A DNA stretch of 64,000 bases from Gleimia coleocanis DSM 15436 (GCF_000159015.1 NZ_DS999545.1:62001-126000), one strand, 5' to 3'. Counted from the first letter of the stretch, positions 1 through 9,918 are shown. Notes: generated from the letters alone by a model not told the origin. Numbers and translations: made by a program.

Positions 1-1455
1 CTTTGGTTCGCCCAACTCGTCCAAACGATCAACTTCACCAATCTTCAAACCTACGGACTTAAGCACTTCGCGTGCCTGGTCTTGGCTCATACCCTTAATG
101 TTCGGAACCACCAGGGAAGCCGGGCCACTAGAAATCTGCAAATGTACCTTAGATTTCTTCTTAACCTTAGTGCCCGGTTCAGGATCGGCAGAAATTACCT
201 TCCCCTCTTCAACATCATCACTGGCAACCTTCTCACCCTGCACGCCTTCCAAACCAGCCTTAGCTAAAGCCCGCCGAGCGTCAGCGAAATCAACATTAAT
301 AATGCCAGCAGGAACTTCCACTAGCTCCTCAGTAGGCTTATTCGCAGCAGAGCTACCTAAAGCCCACCACAACCCCACACCAGCCAAAACTATAGTCACA
401 AACGCAAGGGTCAGCCACAGCCACAGATTAGACTTCTTCTTTTCTGCACCAACACGTTTACCAGGTACCGCTGGTAAGTCAGTAGCGGTATCAGAAACAC
501 TCGCATTCGCAGCTATCAAAGTCTGAGTCGGTTGCATAGCTGCCAGCGTTACGGTAGAAGCCTCCCAAGAAGCCACGCTTGGAGCTGCAATCGCAGAACC
601 AGCTAAAGCTCGTTCCAAATCCAGACGCATTTGCGCCGCCGAAGAATAACGATCCTGCTTATTCTTAGCCAAAGACTTTAAAACTACCCGGTCAATCGCA
701 TCAGGAATATCATGCGTTACCGACGACGGGGTCGGTGGCATCTCAGAAACATGCTGATAAGCCACAGCCACCGCAGAATCACCCTTAAAAGGAGGGCGTC
801 CAGTCAGCAACTCAAACAATACACAACCAGTGGAATAAAGATCAGAACGCGCATCTACAACCTCTGCACGAGCCTGCTCGGGAGACAAATACTGAGCCGT
901 ACCGACCACGGCATTAGTCTGCGTCATCGTTGCCTGCGAATCAGCCATGGCGCGGGCAATACCGAAGTCCATAACCTTAACCTTGCCGGTATTAGTCAAC
1001 ATAATGTTACCCGGCTTAATATCACGATGAACAAAACCCTGCGTATGAGAATATTCCAAAGCAGAAAGCACACCAGAAATAATCTCTACTGCCTCATCAA
1101 TCGGTACCGGAGTTCCACCCACCAACAAGTCACGGACAGTGTGTCCCTCCACGTACTCCATCACAATGTAAGGCACTGAAACTACAGAACCATCCGGCAA
1201 CTGCAGGTTTTCTTCACTAGTGTCATACACTGCCACAATATTCGGGTGGTTCAAAGAAGCAGCAGCCTGCGCCTCACGCCGGAAACGCGTTTGGAAAATA
1301 GCATCCTGAGCTAAGTCCGTGCGCAGCATCTTAATCGCCACAATCCGTGAAAGGCGAGTATCAAACCCCAGATGAACCTGAGCCATGCCACCACGCCCAA
1401 TCAGCGTGCGCACCTCATAGCGTCCACCCAGCAGAGTAGGCTGTGAACTTACCAT
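1..1455 (-). CDS. pknB: Ser/Thr protein kinase PknB with PASTA domains (C-terminus cut by window edge)
   Basis: Membrane receptor kinase that senses peptidoglycan fragments and phosphorylates cell-division and wall enzymes. The 485 codons present show a kinase domain (glycine loop IGRGGMAQV near residue 19, VAIK lysine near 42, HRD 143-145, DFG 163-165), a proline-poor linker, one membrane segment near 342-365, one complete PASTA repeat (about 375-438) and the start of a second that runs off the window. The ATG at 1455 overlaps the pknA stop by 7 nt, so the two kinases are translationally coupled. The order with pknA, pbpA, rodA, pstP, fhaB and fhaA is the conserved actinobacterial cluster. 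Further PASTA repeats are expected beyond position 1. Confidence 0.95.
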   Translation of the reverse strand, partial: MVSSQPTLLGGRYEVRTLIGRGGMAQVHLGFDTRLSRIVAIKMLRTDLAQDAIFQTRFRREAQAAASLNHPNIVAVYDTSEENLQLPDGSVVSVPYIVMEYVEGHTVRDLLVGGTPVPIDEAVEIISGVLSALEYSHTQGFVHRDIKPGNIMLTNTGKVKVMDFGIARAMADSQATMTQTNAVVGTAQYLSPEQARAEVVDARSDLYSTGCVLFELLTGRPPFKGDSAVAVAYQHVSEMPPTPSSVTHDIPDAIDRVVLKSLAKNKQDRYSSAAQMRLDLERALAGSAIAAPSVASWEASTVTLAAMQPTQTLIAANASVSDTATDLPAVPGKRVGAEKKKSNLWLWLTLAFVTIVLAGVGLWWALGSSAANKPTEELVEVPAGIINVDFADARRALAKAGLEGVQGEKVASDDVEEGKVISADPEPGTKVKKKSKVHLQISSGPASLVVPNIKGMSQDQAREVLKSVGLKIGEVDRLDELGEPK

Positions 1456-2786
1456 TTTTGAACCTCCGAAGGGGTGTTATCCAAAGAAACGGACAAATTC
1501 TGTGAAGCCGGGTCCAATAACCCGAATGCTTCAAAAATCGGTTGGAAAGAACCCGCCGCAAGCGACTGGAACTTCGCATAAGCAAAAAGTAGGGTAAAAC
1601 AAATCAAGAACACCGCGAAAGTTAACCCCAACATCTCCCATACGGACATGCTTGGCTCAACCGCACTATGGCGCCACGGCCCCTCAGACCTAGTTTTTGC
1701 CCGCTTCCCATAAATTGGACCATACGGGCTAAACAAGTACCTTAACTCAGGATTCTGTCGAGCAGAATGAGTACGACGAGTCCGCATAGCTCTAGTTTCG
1801 GGCGTATTATTCGTGGACGTCCCCACAGAAGTACCAGGACGAGTAGGCAACTTCCGGCGGCGACCCGGAACCTCCTGACCACGGCGAGTAGCTAACCTAC
1901 CGGTACGTTGCCGCTCAGCGCCCTCGGAAGGAAGCGTAAGAGGACGAGGCGCTACCGAAACTCCCAAAGATTTCGCCAGCTTCGTCAAATCCTTAATCAC
2001 CACGCCACAATCCGCCGGACGATCCTTCGGATTCTTACGCAACATCTTTAAAACAATCCGCCGCAACTGTGTAGGAATATCCGCAGGTAAATCAGGAACC
2101 GGCTCATTAACATGCGCAAATGCAATGTCCACCTGAGTTTTCCCTGTAAACGGACGCCTACCAGCCAACGCCTCATAAGCAATTACGCCCAAAGAATACA
2201 AGTCAGACAAATGCGTAGCAGACTCACCCATCGCCTGCTCAGGAGACAAATACTGAGCTGTCCCCATCACCATGCCCACATCAGTTAAAGCCACCTGATT
2301 AGGAGTAGTCGAAATACCAAAATCAGTTAGCTTCACCACGCCCTCGGAAGTAATCAAAATATTCGAAGGCTTAATATCGCGGTGCACCACATCCTTAAGC
2401 TTCGCTGCCTGCAAAGCCTGCGCAGTCTGAATCAATACTGGAATCAACTCAGAGACCGGAATGCGATGCCCACCTGTTAAATACTCGTTGAAAGGACGGC
2501 CCGTAACCAACTCCATCACAATCCAACCCACGCCATTAAGCTCACCATGATCCAACACCGCAGCTAAATTTGGATGGTTAATTTGCATCGCATTTTGAGC
2601 TTCAATTCGCAGACGCGTTAAAAATGCCTCTTGGCCCGCCAACTCAGACTTCAAAACCTTAACAGCTACCTTACGGGCAGTAACCTGGTCACGAGCAGAC
2701 CAAACCTCTCCCATACCCCCAGTAGCCAACTGGCCAATCAGAGTATAACGCCCGCCAATCACCTTACCAGCATGATTAGTTGTCAC
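1449..2786 (-). CDS. pknA: Ser/Thr protein kinase PknA
   Basis: Second kinase of the cluster, 445 aa, without PASTA repeats. Visible motifs: glycine loop GQLATGGMGEVW near the N-terminus, VAVK lysine, VHRDIKPSN catalytic loop, TDFGIS metal loop and the activation segment ending in AQYLSPEQA. A basic, low-complexity linker follows the kinase domain (about 285-375), then one membrane segment near 381-406 and an outer tail of roughly 39 residues. It overlaps pbpA upstream by an ATGA junction and pknB downstream. Family knowledge assigns it to control of cell shape and septation. It could regulate PbpA and RodA, which are co-transcribed; that is inference from context. Confidence 0.92.
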   Translation of the reverse strand: MTTNHAGKVIGGRYTLIGQLATGGMGEVWSARDQVTARKVAVKVLKSELAGQEAFLTRLRIEAQNAMQINHPNLAAVLDHGELNGVGWIVMELVTGRPFNEYLTGGHRIPVSELIPVLIQTAQALQAAKLKDVVHRDIKPSNILITSEGVVKLTDFGISTTPNQVALTDVGMVMGTAQYLSPEQAMGESATHLSDLYSLGVIAYEALAGRRPFTGKTQVDIAFAHVNEPVPDLPADIPTQLRRIVLKMLRKNPKDRPADCGVVIKDLTKLAKSLGVSVAPRPLTLPSEGAERQRTGRLATRRGQEVPGRRRKLPTRPGTSVGTSTNNTPETRAMRTRRTHSARQNPELRYLFSPYGPIYGKRAKTRSEGPWRHSAVEPSMSVWEMLGLTFAVFLICFTLLFAYAKFQSLAAGSFQPIFEAFGLLDPASQNLSVSLDNTPSEVQKW

Positions 2787-4246
2787 TTCTGACCACCCGC
2801 CAATGCTGCTTCAATGACCCGCCTTGCAATCGGAGCGCCATCAACAGAACCGTACCGAATCGGTTTCTCAGTATCACCCTCAACTAAAACAGCCACAACA
2901 ATTTGTGGGTTATCAGCCGGAGCAAAAGCAGTAATCCAACCGTTAGAAAAGCCCTCTACACCCGTCTCAGCAGTACCCGTCTTAGCAGCAACCTGCACAT
3001 TCGGTAGCGACAAGCCATTCCCAGTTCCAAAAGGTTGGTTAACAGTATTAATCATCAAGCCCTTCAACGCTGACGCCGTTTCAGCAGAAATCGGATTAGA
3101 AAAAACCTCCGGAGAAGTTTGCTCAACCGGCACTAAGTCAGCACTCAAAATGGAGCGAATTAAATAAGGCTTCATTAAAACCCCGTCATTAGCGACCGCT
3201 GCGCCCACCATAGCCATCTGCAAAGGGGAAGCCGTTACCTGACCCTGACCAATAGAAGCCAACCCCAGCTGCGCAGGGTCAGCAGTAGCAGGGAAATTAG
3301 ATTCAGAAGCAAAAAGTGGAATATCAAAAGACTGACCGAAACCAAACGCCTTTGCTTTATCCTGCAACTGGTCAGGCTGCATCTGCAAAGTCTGGTCAAT
3401 AAACGGAGTATTACAAGAAATCGCAAAAGCCTCAGCTAACGTAGGATTACCAGCACCACATACAGTTCCAGAGAAGTTTGGAACTCGCGTAGTAGAACCC
3501 GGTAGTTGAATATCAGCTGGACCATTCAAACGAGTATCAGGTTTTACCCCGTTTTCAAGCATCGCCGCCGTAGTAACAATCTTAAATACAGAGCCGGGAG
3601 CATAAGAACCACCATCTAAAGCACGATTATTTAAAGGTCTATCCGGGTCATTTTCTAAATGCTTAGCATTCTGTAAAGCTACTTCCGCATCCAACATAGA
3701 TAAGCTATTTGGATCATAAGTAGGAGAAGAATACAATGCCAGAATTTCCCCAGTCTTCGGGTTTAAAGCCACAACAGCGCCCTTTTGACCCAGCAGAGCC
3801 TGTGCGGCAGCTTCCTGCACTGCGGGAACTAAAGTAAGTTCAATACCGCCACCTTGACGCTGTTTACCGGTAAGTAAGTTACCAATCCGTTGCGTCCACA
3901 GGGAAGGAGACTCGCCCGTTAAAACCTGACTAGAAGCAGACTCTAAACGAGTAGCACTATTTAAGGACGCAGAGAACCAACCGGTTACAGTTGCATAGAG
4001 GCGACCCTGCGGGTAGTTACGTTCAAAACGACGAGAATCTGGAACCTGCACAGATTCTGCAATAGCTTCACCGCCCACAATAATCGGACCACGATCTTGT
4101 TCCGCAGCATGTAAGAAAGCACGCGTATTACGTCCGTCAGCATTCAACTCTGGTGCGACCCAAAACTGCAGGTATGTGGAAGCCAACAGCAGAGAAATAA
4201 CCATAGAGAATGATAGTAAGAAAAGACGACGAATCTGAGGGTTCAT
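2783..4246 (-). CDS. pbpA: Penicillin-binding protein PbpA (class B transpeptidase)
   Basis: D,D-transpeptidase that cross-links peptidoglycan outside the membrane; partner of the RodA polymerase encoded next to it. The 487-aa protein has an N-terminal membrane anchor (about residues 8-27), a short dimerisation region and a transpeptidase domain with the three active-site motifs: SVFK (nucleophile Ser), SCN and KTG (in AAKTGTAETG). Length is normal for actinobacterial PbpA. Start is the ATG at 4246, overlapping the rodA stop; the end overlaps the pknA start. Tight coupling suggests equal production of the wall enzymes and kinases. Confidence 0.95.
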   Translation of the reverse strand: MNPQIRRLFLLSFSMVISLLLASTYLQFWVAPELNADGRNTRAFLHAAEQDRGPIIVGGEAIAESVQVPDSRRFERNYPQGRLYATVTGWFSASLNSATRLESASSQVLTGESPSLWTQRIGNLLTGKQRQGGGIELTLVPAVQEAAAQALLGQKGAVVALNPKTGEILALYSSPTYDPNSLSMLDAEVALQNAKHLENDPDRPLNNRALDGGSYAPGSVFKIVTTAAMLENGVKPDTRLNGPADIQLPGSTTRVPNFSGTVCGAGNPTLAEAFAISCNTPFIDQTLQMQPDQLQDKAKAFGFGQSFDIPLFASESNFPATADPAQLGLASIGQGQVTASPLQMAMVGAAVANDGVLMKPYLIRSILSADLVPVEQTSPEVFSNPISAETASALKGLMINTVNQPFGTGNGLSLPNVQVAAKTGTAETGVEGFSNGWITAFAPADNPQIVVAVLVEGDTEKPIRYGSVDGAPIARRVIEAALAGGQK

Positions 4247-5646
4247 GCAACACCCCCAGCCGTGCGGACAGAAACCTTACCCGAACCAGTTGGGACAGAA
4301 TCCAACATATTCACCGCGGTAGGGCGGCGAGCAGCATCTGAAATACGCAACAGTAAAGCAATCGCAATCCAAGAAGAGACCATTGACGAACCGCCCTGCG
4401 CTAAGAAAGGCGCAGTCAAACCAGTCAGTGGAATTAAACGTGTGATACCACCTAAAACGACGAACAGCTGTAAAGCTAAAGAGAAACTAATACCAACTGC
4501 TAAGAGCTTACCGAAACCATCACGGACACCAATTGCCGTGCGGAAACCGCGCTCAATCAACACTAGGTACATCATCAAAATAGCCATTAAACCAGTTAAA
4601 CCAAGTTCTTCGGCTAAAGAAGCCAAAATGAAGTCAGACTGAGCGAAAGGAACCAGATTTGGATAACCCAAACCCCACCCAGTGCCGAAAAGACCCCCTG
4701 AAGCCATGCCGAACTGACCCTGGACAACCTGGTGAGAACCACCCACCGCATCATAAATCTCAGGGTCAAAAGCATTCAGCCAAATAGTTACCCGTCGACC
4801 CACGTGAGAAAACAGCTTAGCAGCAATCACTGCAGTTGGAATGAAAAGTAAACCCCCCAGCACAATCCAAGAAGTTCGGTTAGTCGCCACGTAAATCATA
4901 GCCACAAATAAACCGAAGTAAAGCAAAGACGTACCCAAGTCACGTTGCATTACCAAAATAGCTACAGAAACTACCCAAACAACAGATATTGGGCCCAAGT
5001 CACGTAAACGAGGTAAACGAATACCCCAAAGCTTTGGGCCACCCACAGCTAAAGAATCACGGTTAGTAACCAAGTACCCAGCAAAGAAAATCGCAAGAGT
5101 GAGTTTCACAAACTCAGCTGGTTGCAAAGAAAAAGAACCGATACTAATCCAAATCTGTGCCCCATAATTTGCCTTGCCTAAACCCGGGACAAAAGGTAGC
5201 AGTAATAGCACCAAAGAAATAAACATGGCGGTGAACGTAAACTTACGTAAAACCCGATGATCACGCACCGCAATCAAAATCACTGCGGCAGCTACCAGGC
5301 CAATCCCCACCATGATTAACTGCTTAACTCCAGTCTGAAGCTCACCCGTAATCGCATAAGACTGGTCTAAACGGTAAATCATCGCTAAGCCAATCCCTGT
5401 TAATCCCACAGCTAAAGGCAAAATAACAGGGTCAGCGTGCGGAGCAAAATAATGTACACCAACCTCAGCAACCACACCTAAAACCAGCAGAATTGCAATA
5501 TGAACCCCAATATTAGGAGGTACCGTACCAGTACGGTTAATAGAGGTAATAACATAACCGCCCACACCTAAAGCTAAAGCAGCTACAAGCAGTAAATAAT
5601 CAAAGAAAGGCTTAGAACGCCCTGCAGATACCGTTACAGTCGCCAT
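4243..5646 (-). CDS. rodA: FtsW/RodA/SpoVE family peptidoglycan glycosyltransferase (RodA)
   Basis: Integral membrane SEDS protein that polymerises lipid II into glycan strands, working with PbpA. About 467 aa, almost entirely hydrophobic, with around ten to twelve membrane segments. Family-type stretches are visible, such as FSLQPAEFVKLTLAIFFAGY and, near the C-terminus, SFSLALQLFVVLGGITRLIPLTG. I prefer the ATG at 5646 to the TTG one codon upstream because it sits in a TGATG overlap with the pstP stop. Located between pstP and pbpA, as in mycobacteria. Confidence 0.93.
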   Translation of the reverse strand: MATVTVSAGRSKPFFDYLLLVAALALGVGGYVITSINRTGTVPPNIGVHIAILLVLGVVAEVGVHYFAPHADPVILPLAVGLTGIGLAMIYRLDQSYAITGELQTGVKQLIMVGIGLVAAAVILIAVRDHRVLRKFTFTAMFISLVLLLLPFVPGLGKANYGAQIWISIGSFSLQPAEFVKLTLAIFFAGYLVTNRDSLAVGGPKLWGIRLPRLRDLGPISVVWVVSVAILVMQRDLGTSLLYFGLFVAMIYVATNRTSWIVLGGLLFIPTAVIAAKLFSHVGRRVTIWLNAFDPEIYDAVGGSHQVVQGQFGMASGGLFGTGWGLGYPNLVPFAQSDFILASLAEELGLTGLMAILMMYLVLIERGFRTAIGVRDGFGKLLAVGISFSLALQLFVVLGGITRLIPLTGLTAPFLAQGGSSMVSSWIAIALLLRISDAARRPTAVNMLDSVPTGSGKVSVRTAGGVA

Positions 5647-6938
5647 CAATTACCCCCAGTATTAGAGGAATCAGGCTTAGCAGGAATAGGCTCCTGCGGG
5701 TCAGTAGACTTATTATCATCTGCTGGCAACTTAGTATAAGTCTGGTGGCTCAACAAAGTCTGCAAGTAAGAATTAATAGCCTCCCGCGAGCTACGACGTA
5801 CCGGCTCCTTCAAACGATCACGCTCAACCGGGCGTAACAAATTCGGATCCACCTTAGAAATCTCAATCGGGTGAGATAGCTCTAAAGGACCAATAGACTG
5901 TGGAATCCCCTGATAAATAACGATCTTATTGTCTTTAAGTAACGCATAGTACTGCTGTTGAGACCAAGCATAACCAGCCCAAGCACCTAAACCAAGCATT
6001 GCGGTAAGCAAAAAAAGAATAAACGGGGTCAGCCACGTACGTTTGGGCACAGGCGGATCAGTTAAATCGCCCTCGAAAAACTCCGTGGTAACAGCCTGTG
6101 GATTCGCAACCGACGCAGCCTTGCCAGCTGCCCCATCAGAACCTCGCGTAGGGCGCTTCCTATCAACTGCCACTGCGCCCACAATCTGCGGAGTCTGCTC
6201 CACCAAAGAACCATCCGGCACCACGTCAGCAACCACTACCGTGATGTTATCCGGCCCGCCCCCACGTAAAGCTAACTCAACCAGCACGTCAGCGCACTCG
6301 CCTGGATCCTTAAACTCCTGCAGCATAGTTGAAATCGTATCCGCAGAAACCACGCCAGATAAACCATCAGAACACAGTAGCCAACGATCCCCCGGAATTG
6401 CCTCACGCACAGATTCATCTGGAGTACCGTCAATATCTGTTGAAGAAAGTACTCGCAAAACCACGTTACGTTGTGCGTGATGCTCAGCTTCTTCCTCAGT
6501 AATCTGACCAGTATCTACTAAATACTGCACAAAAGAATGGTCAGTAGTAACCTGCGTTAAAACTCCATCACGAAGCAGATAAGCTCGCGAATCACCCACG
6601 TGAACCATTGCCAATTTATTACCAGAACGCATCAAAGCAATACAAGTAGTGCCCATTCCAGCTAGCTTCGGATCCGCCGCTGCGCGTTCCAGTAACTCCG
6701 TCCGCGTATCAGACAAAGCCTTACGCAACAAAGACAACATATCTTCAGCCGGATGCGTAATCGTATCTAAAGCAGCTAAGTGGCCAACCACAATCGAAGA
6801 AGCTAAATCGCCTCCTGCGGAACCACCTACACCATCAGCTAAAACCAGCAAGTTAGGACCCGCGTAGCCGGAATCCTGGTTACTTTTACGTAGCAAACCC
6901 ACATCAGAGCGAGCCGCAAAACTGAAATCTACAGTCAT
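5646..6938 (-). CDS. pstP: PP2C-type Ser/Thr protein phosphatase PstP
   Basis: Removes phosphates from the kinases PknA/PknB and their substrates. The N-terminal ~240 residues are a PP2C domain with metal-binding motifs RKSNQD, LADGVGGSAGGD, VGDSRAYLL, LCSDGLSG and GGPDNITVVV. A linker, one membrane segment (LTPFILFLLTAMLGLGAWAG, about 305-325) and an outer C-terminal region of about 100 residues follow. Total 430 aa, close to mycobacterial PstP. Both ends overlap neighbours by ATGA-type junctions, so the phosphatase is made with its target kinases. Confidence 0.95.
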   Translation of the reverse strand: MTVDFSFAARSDVGLLRKSNQDSGYAGPNLLVLADGVGGSAGGDLASSIVVGHLAALDTITHPAEDMLSLLRKALSDTRTELLERAAADPKLAGMGTTCIALMRSGNKLAMVHVGDSRAYLLRDGVLTQVTTDHSFVQYLVDTGQITEEEAEHHAQRNVVLRVLSSTDIDGTPDESVREAIPGDRWLLCSDGLSGVVSADTISTMLQEFKDPGECADVLVELALRGGGPDNITVVVADVVPDGSLVEQTPQIVGAVAVDRKRPTRGSDGAAGKAASVANPQAVTTEFFEGDLTDPPVPKRTWLTPFILFLLTAMLGLGAWAGYAWSQQQYYALLKDNKIVIYQGIPQSIGPLELSHPIEISKVDPNLLRPVERDRLKEPVRRSSREAINSYLQTLLSHQTYTKLPADDNKSTDPQEPIPAKPDSSNTGGN

Positions 6939-7423
6939 TGATTCACCAACTCGAAAGTAGACTGCCCGATACGCAAAATCTGATTAACCGCAAAAGGCTG
7001 AACTCCGCTGATTCGTTCATCATCAACGTAAGTGCCGTTAGTGGAACCCAAATCCTCAATAAACCAGTAATCGCCATCTTTGAAAATTCGAGCATGGCGA
7101 GAAGAAGCGTAGGAATCATCTAAAACCAAAGTAGATGCAGGGGAGCGTCCAATCACAACTTCATTATTAACTAACTCAATCGAAGTCCCAATCAGCGGGC
7201 CACTGGTAATCAACAGTTTCGTCATCGTTGGTTGATGTTTAGCAAGACGGCGAGAAGCTCGTTTTTGTTTTTGTACGTCACGGCGCTCACGGACTTTACC
7301 GCGTGGGGTGACCACTGTTCCGAAAATATCGCGTTGCAGAACCCAAATGGCACCAAGGACTACAGCCCAGAGTAAAAACAGGTAGGCGAAACGGAAAACC
7401 GTGAACGCAAGATCTGAAGCCAT
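6935..7423 (-). CDS. fhaB: FHA-domain protein FhaB/FipA-like
   Basis: Phosphothreonine reader of the kinase pathway, 162 aa from the ATG at 7423. I chose this start over one at 7468 because an AAGGAC ribosome site lies just upstream and the protein then begins directly with its membrane segment (FAYLFLLWAVVLGAIWVL). The C-terminal half is an FHA domain with the core motifs GRSPAS, SSRHARI and GSTNGTYVD. In mycobacteria FhaB links PknA/B to septum proteins; a similar job here follows from conserved gene order. Overlaps pstP by 4 nt. Confidence 0.9.
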   Translation of the reverse strand: MASDLAFTVFRFAYLFLLWAVVLGAIWVLQRDIFGTVVTPRGKVRERRDVQKQKRASRRLAKHQPTMTKLLITSGPLIGTSIELVNNEVVIGRSPASTLVLDDSYASSRHARIFKDGDYWFIEDLGSTNGTYVDDERISGVQPFAVNQILRIGQSTFELVNQ

Positions 7424-7476
7424 TATTAAAGTCCTTGAAAAATCGATTACATCTAAATTATCAGGCAAATCTGAAA

Positions 7477-8172
7477 TTACTCTGATTCGGAAGTCCAGAA
7501 GAGAATCCGGGTGCGACCAATTACCAGTTGATTACCATCTACTAAAGTAGCGGCATCGACCTTATGACCCTCAACGTAAAGACCGTTAGTGGAGCCTAAA
7601 TCGGTGGCAATTACCCCATCAGGAGTTTTGCGGAGTTCCAGGTGTTTACGAGAAATGCCCGCATCAGCGATAGTGATGTCTGCATCGGTTCCTCGACCAA
7701 TAACAGTGACTGGTTCAGTTAATAACCAACGTTGCCCATCGATATCGATAATTGGATGATATTCGGAAGCTACCTGACTAGTGGCGGGTGCTACGGCACC
7801 TCGTTCTAACTGTGTATCTACCTCTAGATGCCCAGTTAGCTCATCTGCCCCCAGTTCAAAATCAACTGAAACTGGCCCTAATAAAGAATAGTCATTTTCA
7901 GCTGCATAGCGAGTAGCAGTAGCTTCAATTTCAGCGCTTAAAACGTCTAATCCAATTTCCTGTAAGCTCTTAAAGTCCGTATTAGAAACTCGTACAGTGA
8001 AGTGGTTTGGTGCCACTACGTGATCGCGTGAGAATTCTTGGACGTCTTGTTCCATAGCCTTACGTACTGCAGAGGTGATATCTACAGGTTTTAGGCTGCT
8101 ACGAAAAACTTTCGCGAAAGTCCCCTGAACTCCCTTTTCAACAGCGGCTTCGAACCGACGCAGAAAACTCAT
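7477..8172 (-). CDS. fhaA: FhaA: DUF3662 plus FHA domain protein
   Basis: First gene of the cell-wall signalling operon. It has an N-terminal DUF3662 domain (about residues 1-120, beginning MSFLRRFEAAVEKGVQGTF) and a C-terminal FHA domain with GRGTDADI, ISRKHLEL and GSTNGLYVEG. At about 231 aa it is much shorter than mycobacterial FhaA, because the long low-complexity linker between the domains is missing. In mycobacteria the FHA domain binds phosphorylated MviN and regulates lipid II supply. ATG at 8172 follows a good AAAGGAG site; the TTG one codon earlier is not needed. Confidence 0.92.
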   Translation of the reverse strand: MSFLRRFEAAVEKGVQGTFAKVFRSSLKPVDITSAVRKAMEQDVQEFSRDHVVAPNHFTVRVSNTDFKSLQEIGLDVLSAEIEATATRYAAENDYSLLGPVSVDFELGADELTGHLEVDTQLERGAVAPATSQVASEYHPIIDIDGQRWLLTEPVTVIGRGTDADITIADAGISRKHLELRKTPDGVIATDLGSTNGLYVEGHKVDAATLVDGNQLVIGRTRILFWTSESE

Positions 8173-8293
8173 CAAGACTCCTTTCGAAAACGCTTAAAAT
8201 CAATAAAATCTGGTCTACTAATTAAGTCTACCTTAGGTAAGTCGAATCCTAATTTGCATAACGCATTTTTTCCAGATAAACTAAATAAGTCTT

Positions 8294-8377
8294 GCGCGGG
8301 TGGCGGAATAGGTAGACGCGCACGGTTCAGGTCCGTGTGCCCTTGCGGGCATGGGGGTTCGACTCCCCCCTCGCGCA
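8294..8377 (+). tRNA. tRNA-Leu (anticodon CAG)
   Basis: Cloverleaf with a 7-bp acceptor stem (GCGCGGG with CTCGCGC, one G-U pair), anticodon stem CACGG/CCGTG around loop TTCAGGT giving anticodon CAG, a long type II variable arm and T-loop GTTCGACTC. The discriminator is A at 8377. The 3' CCA is not encoded. A strong terminator follows within 10 nt, so this is a single-gene transcript. Confidence 0.96.
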
Positions 8378-8384
8378 CAAGGTG

Positions 8385-8417
8385 AAAACCTCAGAAGTTC
8401 GGTTCTGAGGTTTTTTG
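8385..8417 (+). terminator. Rho-independent terminator of tRNA-Leu
   Basis: Perfect 12-bp stem (8385-8396 with 8403-8414), 6-nt loop GTTCGG, running into a T-rich tract. Located directly after the tRNA. Confidence 0.92.
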
Positions 8418-8616
8418 TTTACCCTGTGACGATGTGTCCTGCCGGGCAGTAATCTTTTGGCGCAAACACCCGCCAAAGTTAAAAACTTAAAACTGCACGT
8501 TTGCTCAGGCGTTTGCAAAATTAATCTGACAGTGTGGAAGAAAAGTTAAACTATAAGGCGATATTCACGTCAAAGAACGTAAATCTTCCCACTACACAGG
8601 TAACAAAGGAGTTTCC

Positions 8617-9918
8617 ATGGGCTTCTTTAAGCGCAACGGCTTCCACAGCCGCGAACAGGTAGCCGCATTCCTGACAGTCGTATTCTCAGGACAGATTGTC
8701 TACTCAGCATTCGAATCCTTCAAAATCCCCTTCTACCAACGCCTCGTAGAATACTACGGACTCACCGACACCCAATTCGGTTTACTCTTCACCATGCTCG
8801 GTGTCGCCGTATTCTTCTACATCCCTGCCGGCTGGGTAAACAACCGCTTCAACGCCCGCACCATTCTCATGGCGGGCCTCGCTTACCGCTGCGTCACCGC
8901 CCTCGTAATGATCGGTCTGAAACCAGCCTTCCCAATCATGCTGGCCATCACCTTCACCTGGGGCGTACTCGACGCAATCTTCTGGCCAGCCGTAGTAAAA
9001 GGCGTCGTCCTCTTCTCCTCAAAAGAAAACAAAGGCTTCGGCCTGGGCACTCTCACCGCATTCCGCGCCGGCGGTGAAGCCACCCTTAACGGCATCATGA
9101 TTGGTGTGATGGCCCTATTCCACGGCTCTATGCTGGCATTCAAAACCGGCATGATGATCTACGCTCTGCTGACCATTCCAATGATTCTGCTCATCAACCG
9201 TTTCGTACCAGCCGACCCTAAGGAAGACGGTAACGTCTCTGCTGACGCAGAAGTAGTTGAAACCAGCAACAAAGAAGCCCTGCAGGGCCTAATTAAAACC
9301 CTGAAAATTCCACGTGTCTGGCTGGCAGGTTTTGCCGGCATGACCGTTTACTGGGTTTACACCACCTTGGTTTACACCACTCCATTCTTTGTTCGCGTCT
9401 ACGGCATGGACACTGAAGCCGCTGCCCTTTACGCCACCATCAACGCTATTATCCTTGGTCTGGGTGGTGGCCTGGTGGGCGGCATTGTCGCCGACAAGGT
9501 TTTCAAATCCTCTGCGAAAACCCTGGCAGTCACCCTTTCCGTAGGCGCTGCCTTCCTCTTAGGACTGGCAGCAGTTACGAAGCAGGGTGGCAACATGTAC
9601 CTGGCTTTGGGAATGATTTCCGTCTTCGTATTCTTCACCATGATGGCAAAAGGTATTCAGCAAGCTCCCGTGGCGGAACTAAACCTGCCTAACTCAATCA
9701 TGGGTTCAGCCATGTCGGTTAACTCGTTCATGGCTTTCGCTTGCATTCTCTGGGCAACCACCTTGAACGGCTCTATCTTAGACGCGTACAAGGATTCTCC
9801 AGAAACTGGCTTCAAGCTGATTTTCATTTCCATGGCTGCCGTTGGCATCGTGGGTGCGCTACTTTCCCTGTGGCTGGTGGTTTTGAATCGTCGCCACGCG
9901 CTTAAAGAAGCTGCATAA
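8617..9918 (+). CDS. Major facilitator superfamily transporter
   Basis: 433-aa membrane carrier with about 12 hydrophobic segments and a central cytoplasmic loop (about residues 190-215, rich in Asp/Glu). The loop after the second segment, GWVNNRFNARTILMAG, matches the MFS G-x3-(D/N)-R-x-G/A-R signature region, and the repeated half has GGIVADKVF at the equivalent place. No periplasmic domain. The substrate is not readable from sequence; organic anion or sugar-acid carriers are the nearest general type I recognise. ATG at 8617 follows an AAAGGAG site. The gene uses mostly C-ending codons, which suggests good expression. Confidence 0.85.
   Translation: MGFFKRNGFHSREQVAAFLTVVFSGQIVYSAFESFKIPFYQRLVEYYGLTDTQFGLLFTMLGVAVFFYIPAGWVNNRFNARTILMAGLAYRCVTALVMIGLKPAFPIMLAITFTWGVLDAIFWPAVVKGVVLFSSKENKGFGLGTLTAFRAGGEATLNGIMIGVMALFHGSMLAFKTGMMIYALLTIPMILLINRFVPADPKEDGNVSADAEVVETSNKEALQGLIKTLKIPRVWLAGFAGMTVYWVYTTLVYTTPFFVRVYGMDTEAAALYATINAIILGLGGGLVGGIVADKVFKSSAKTLAVTLSVGAAFLLGLAAVTKQGGNMYLALGMISVFVFFTMMAKGIQQAPVAELNLPNSIMGSAMSVNSFMAFACILWATTLNGSILDAYKDSPETGFKLIFISMAAVGIVGALLSLWLVVLNRRHALKEAA

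Noticed and set aside
98-1179. Plus-strand open frames opposite pknB
   Set aside because: Shadows of the kinase gene on the other strand; residue usage is unlike a protein and no ribosome sites are present.
8172-8518. Minus-strand open frames over tRNA-Leu containing CARGESNPHARKGTRT-like sequence
   Set aside because: These are the well-known false frames read from the antisense of tRNA genes and have no start signal.
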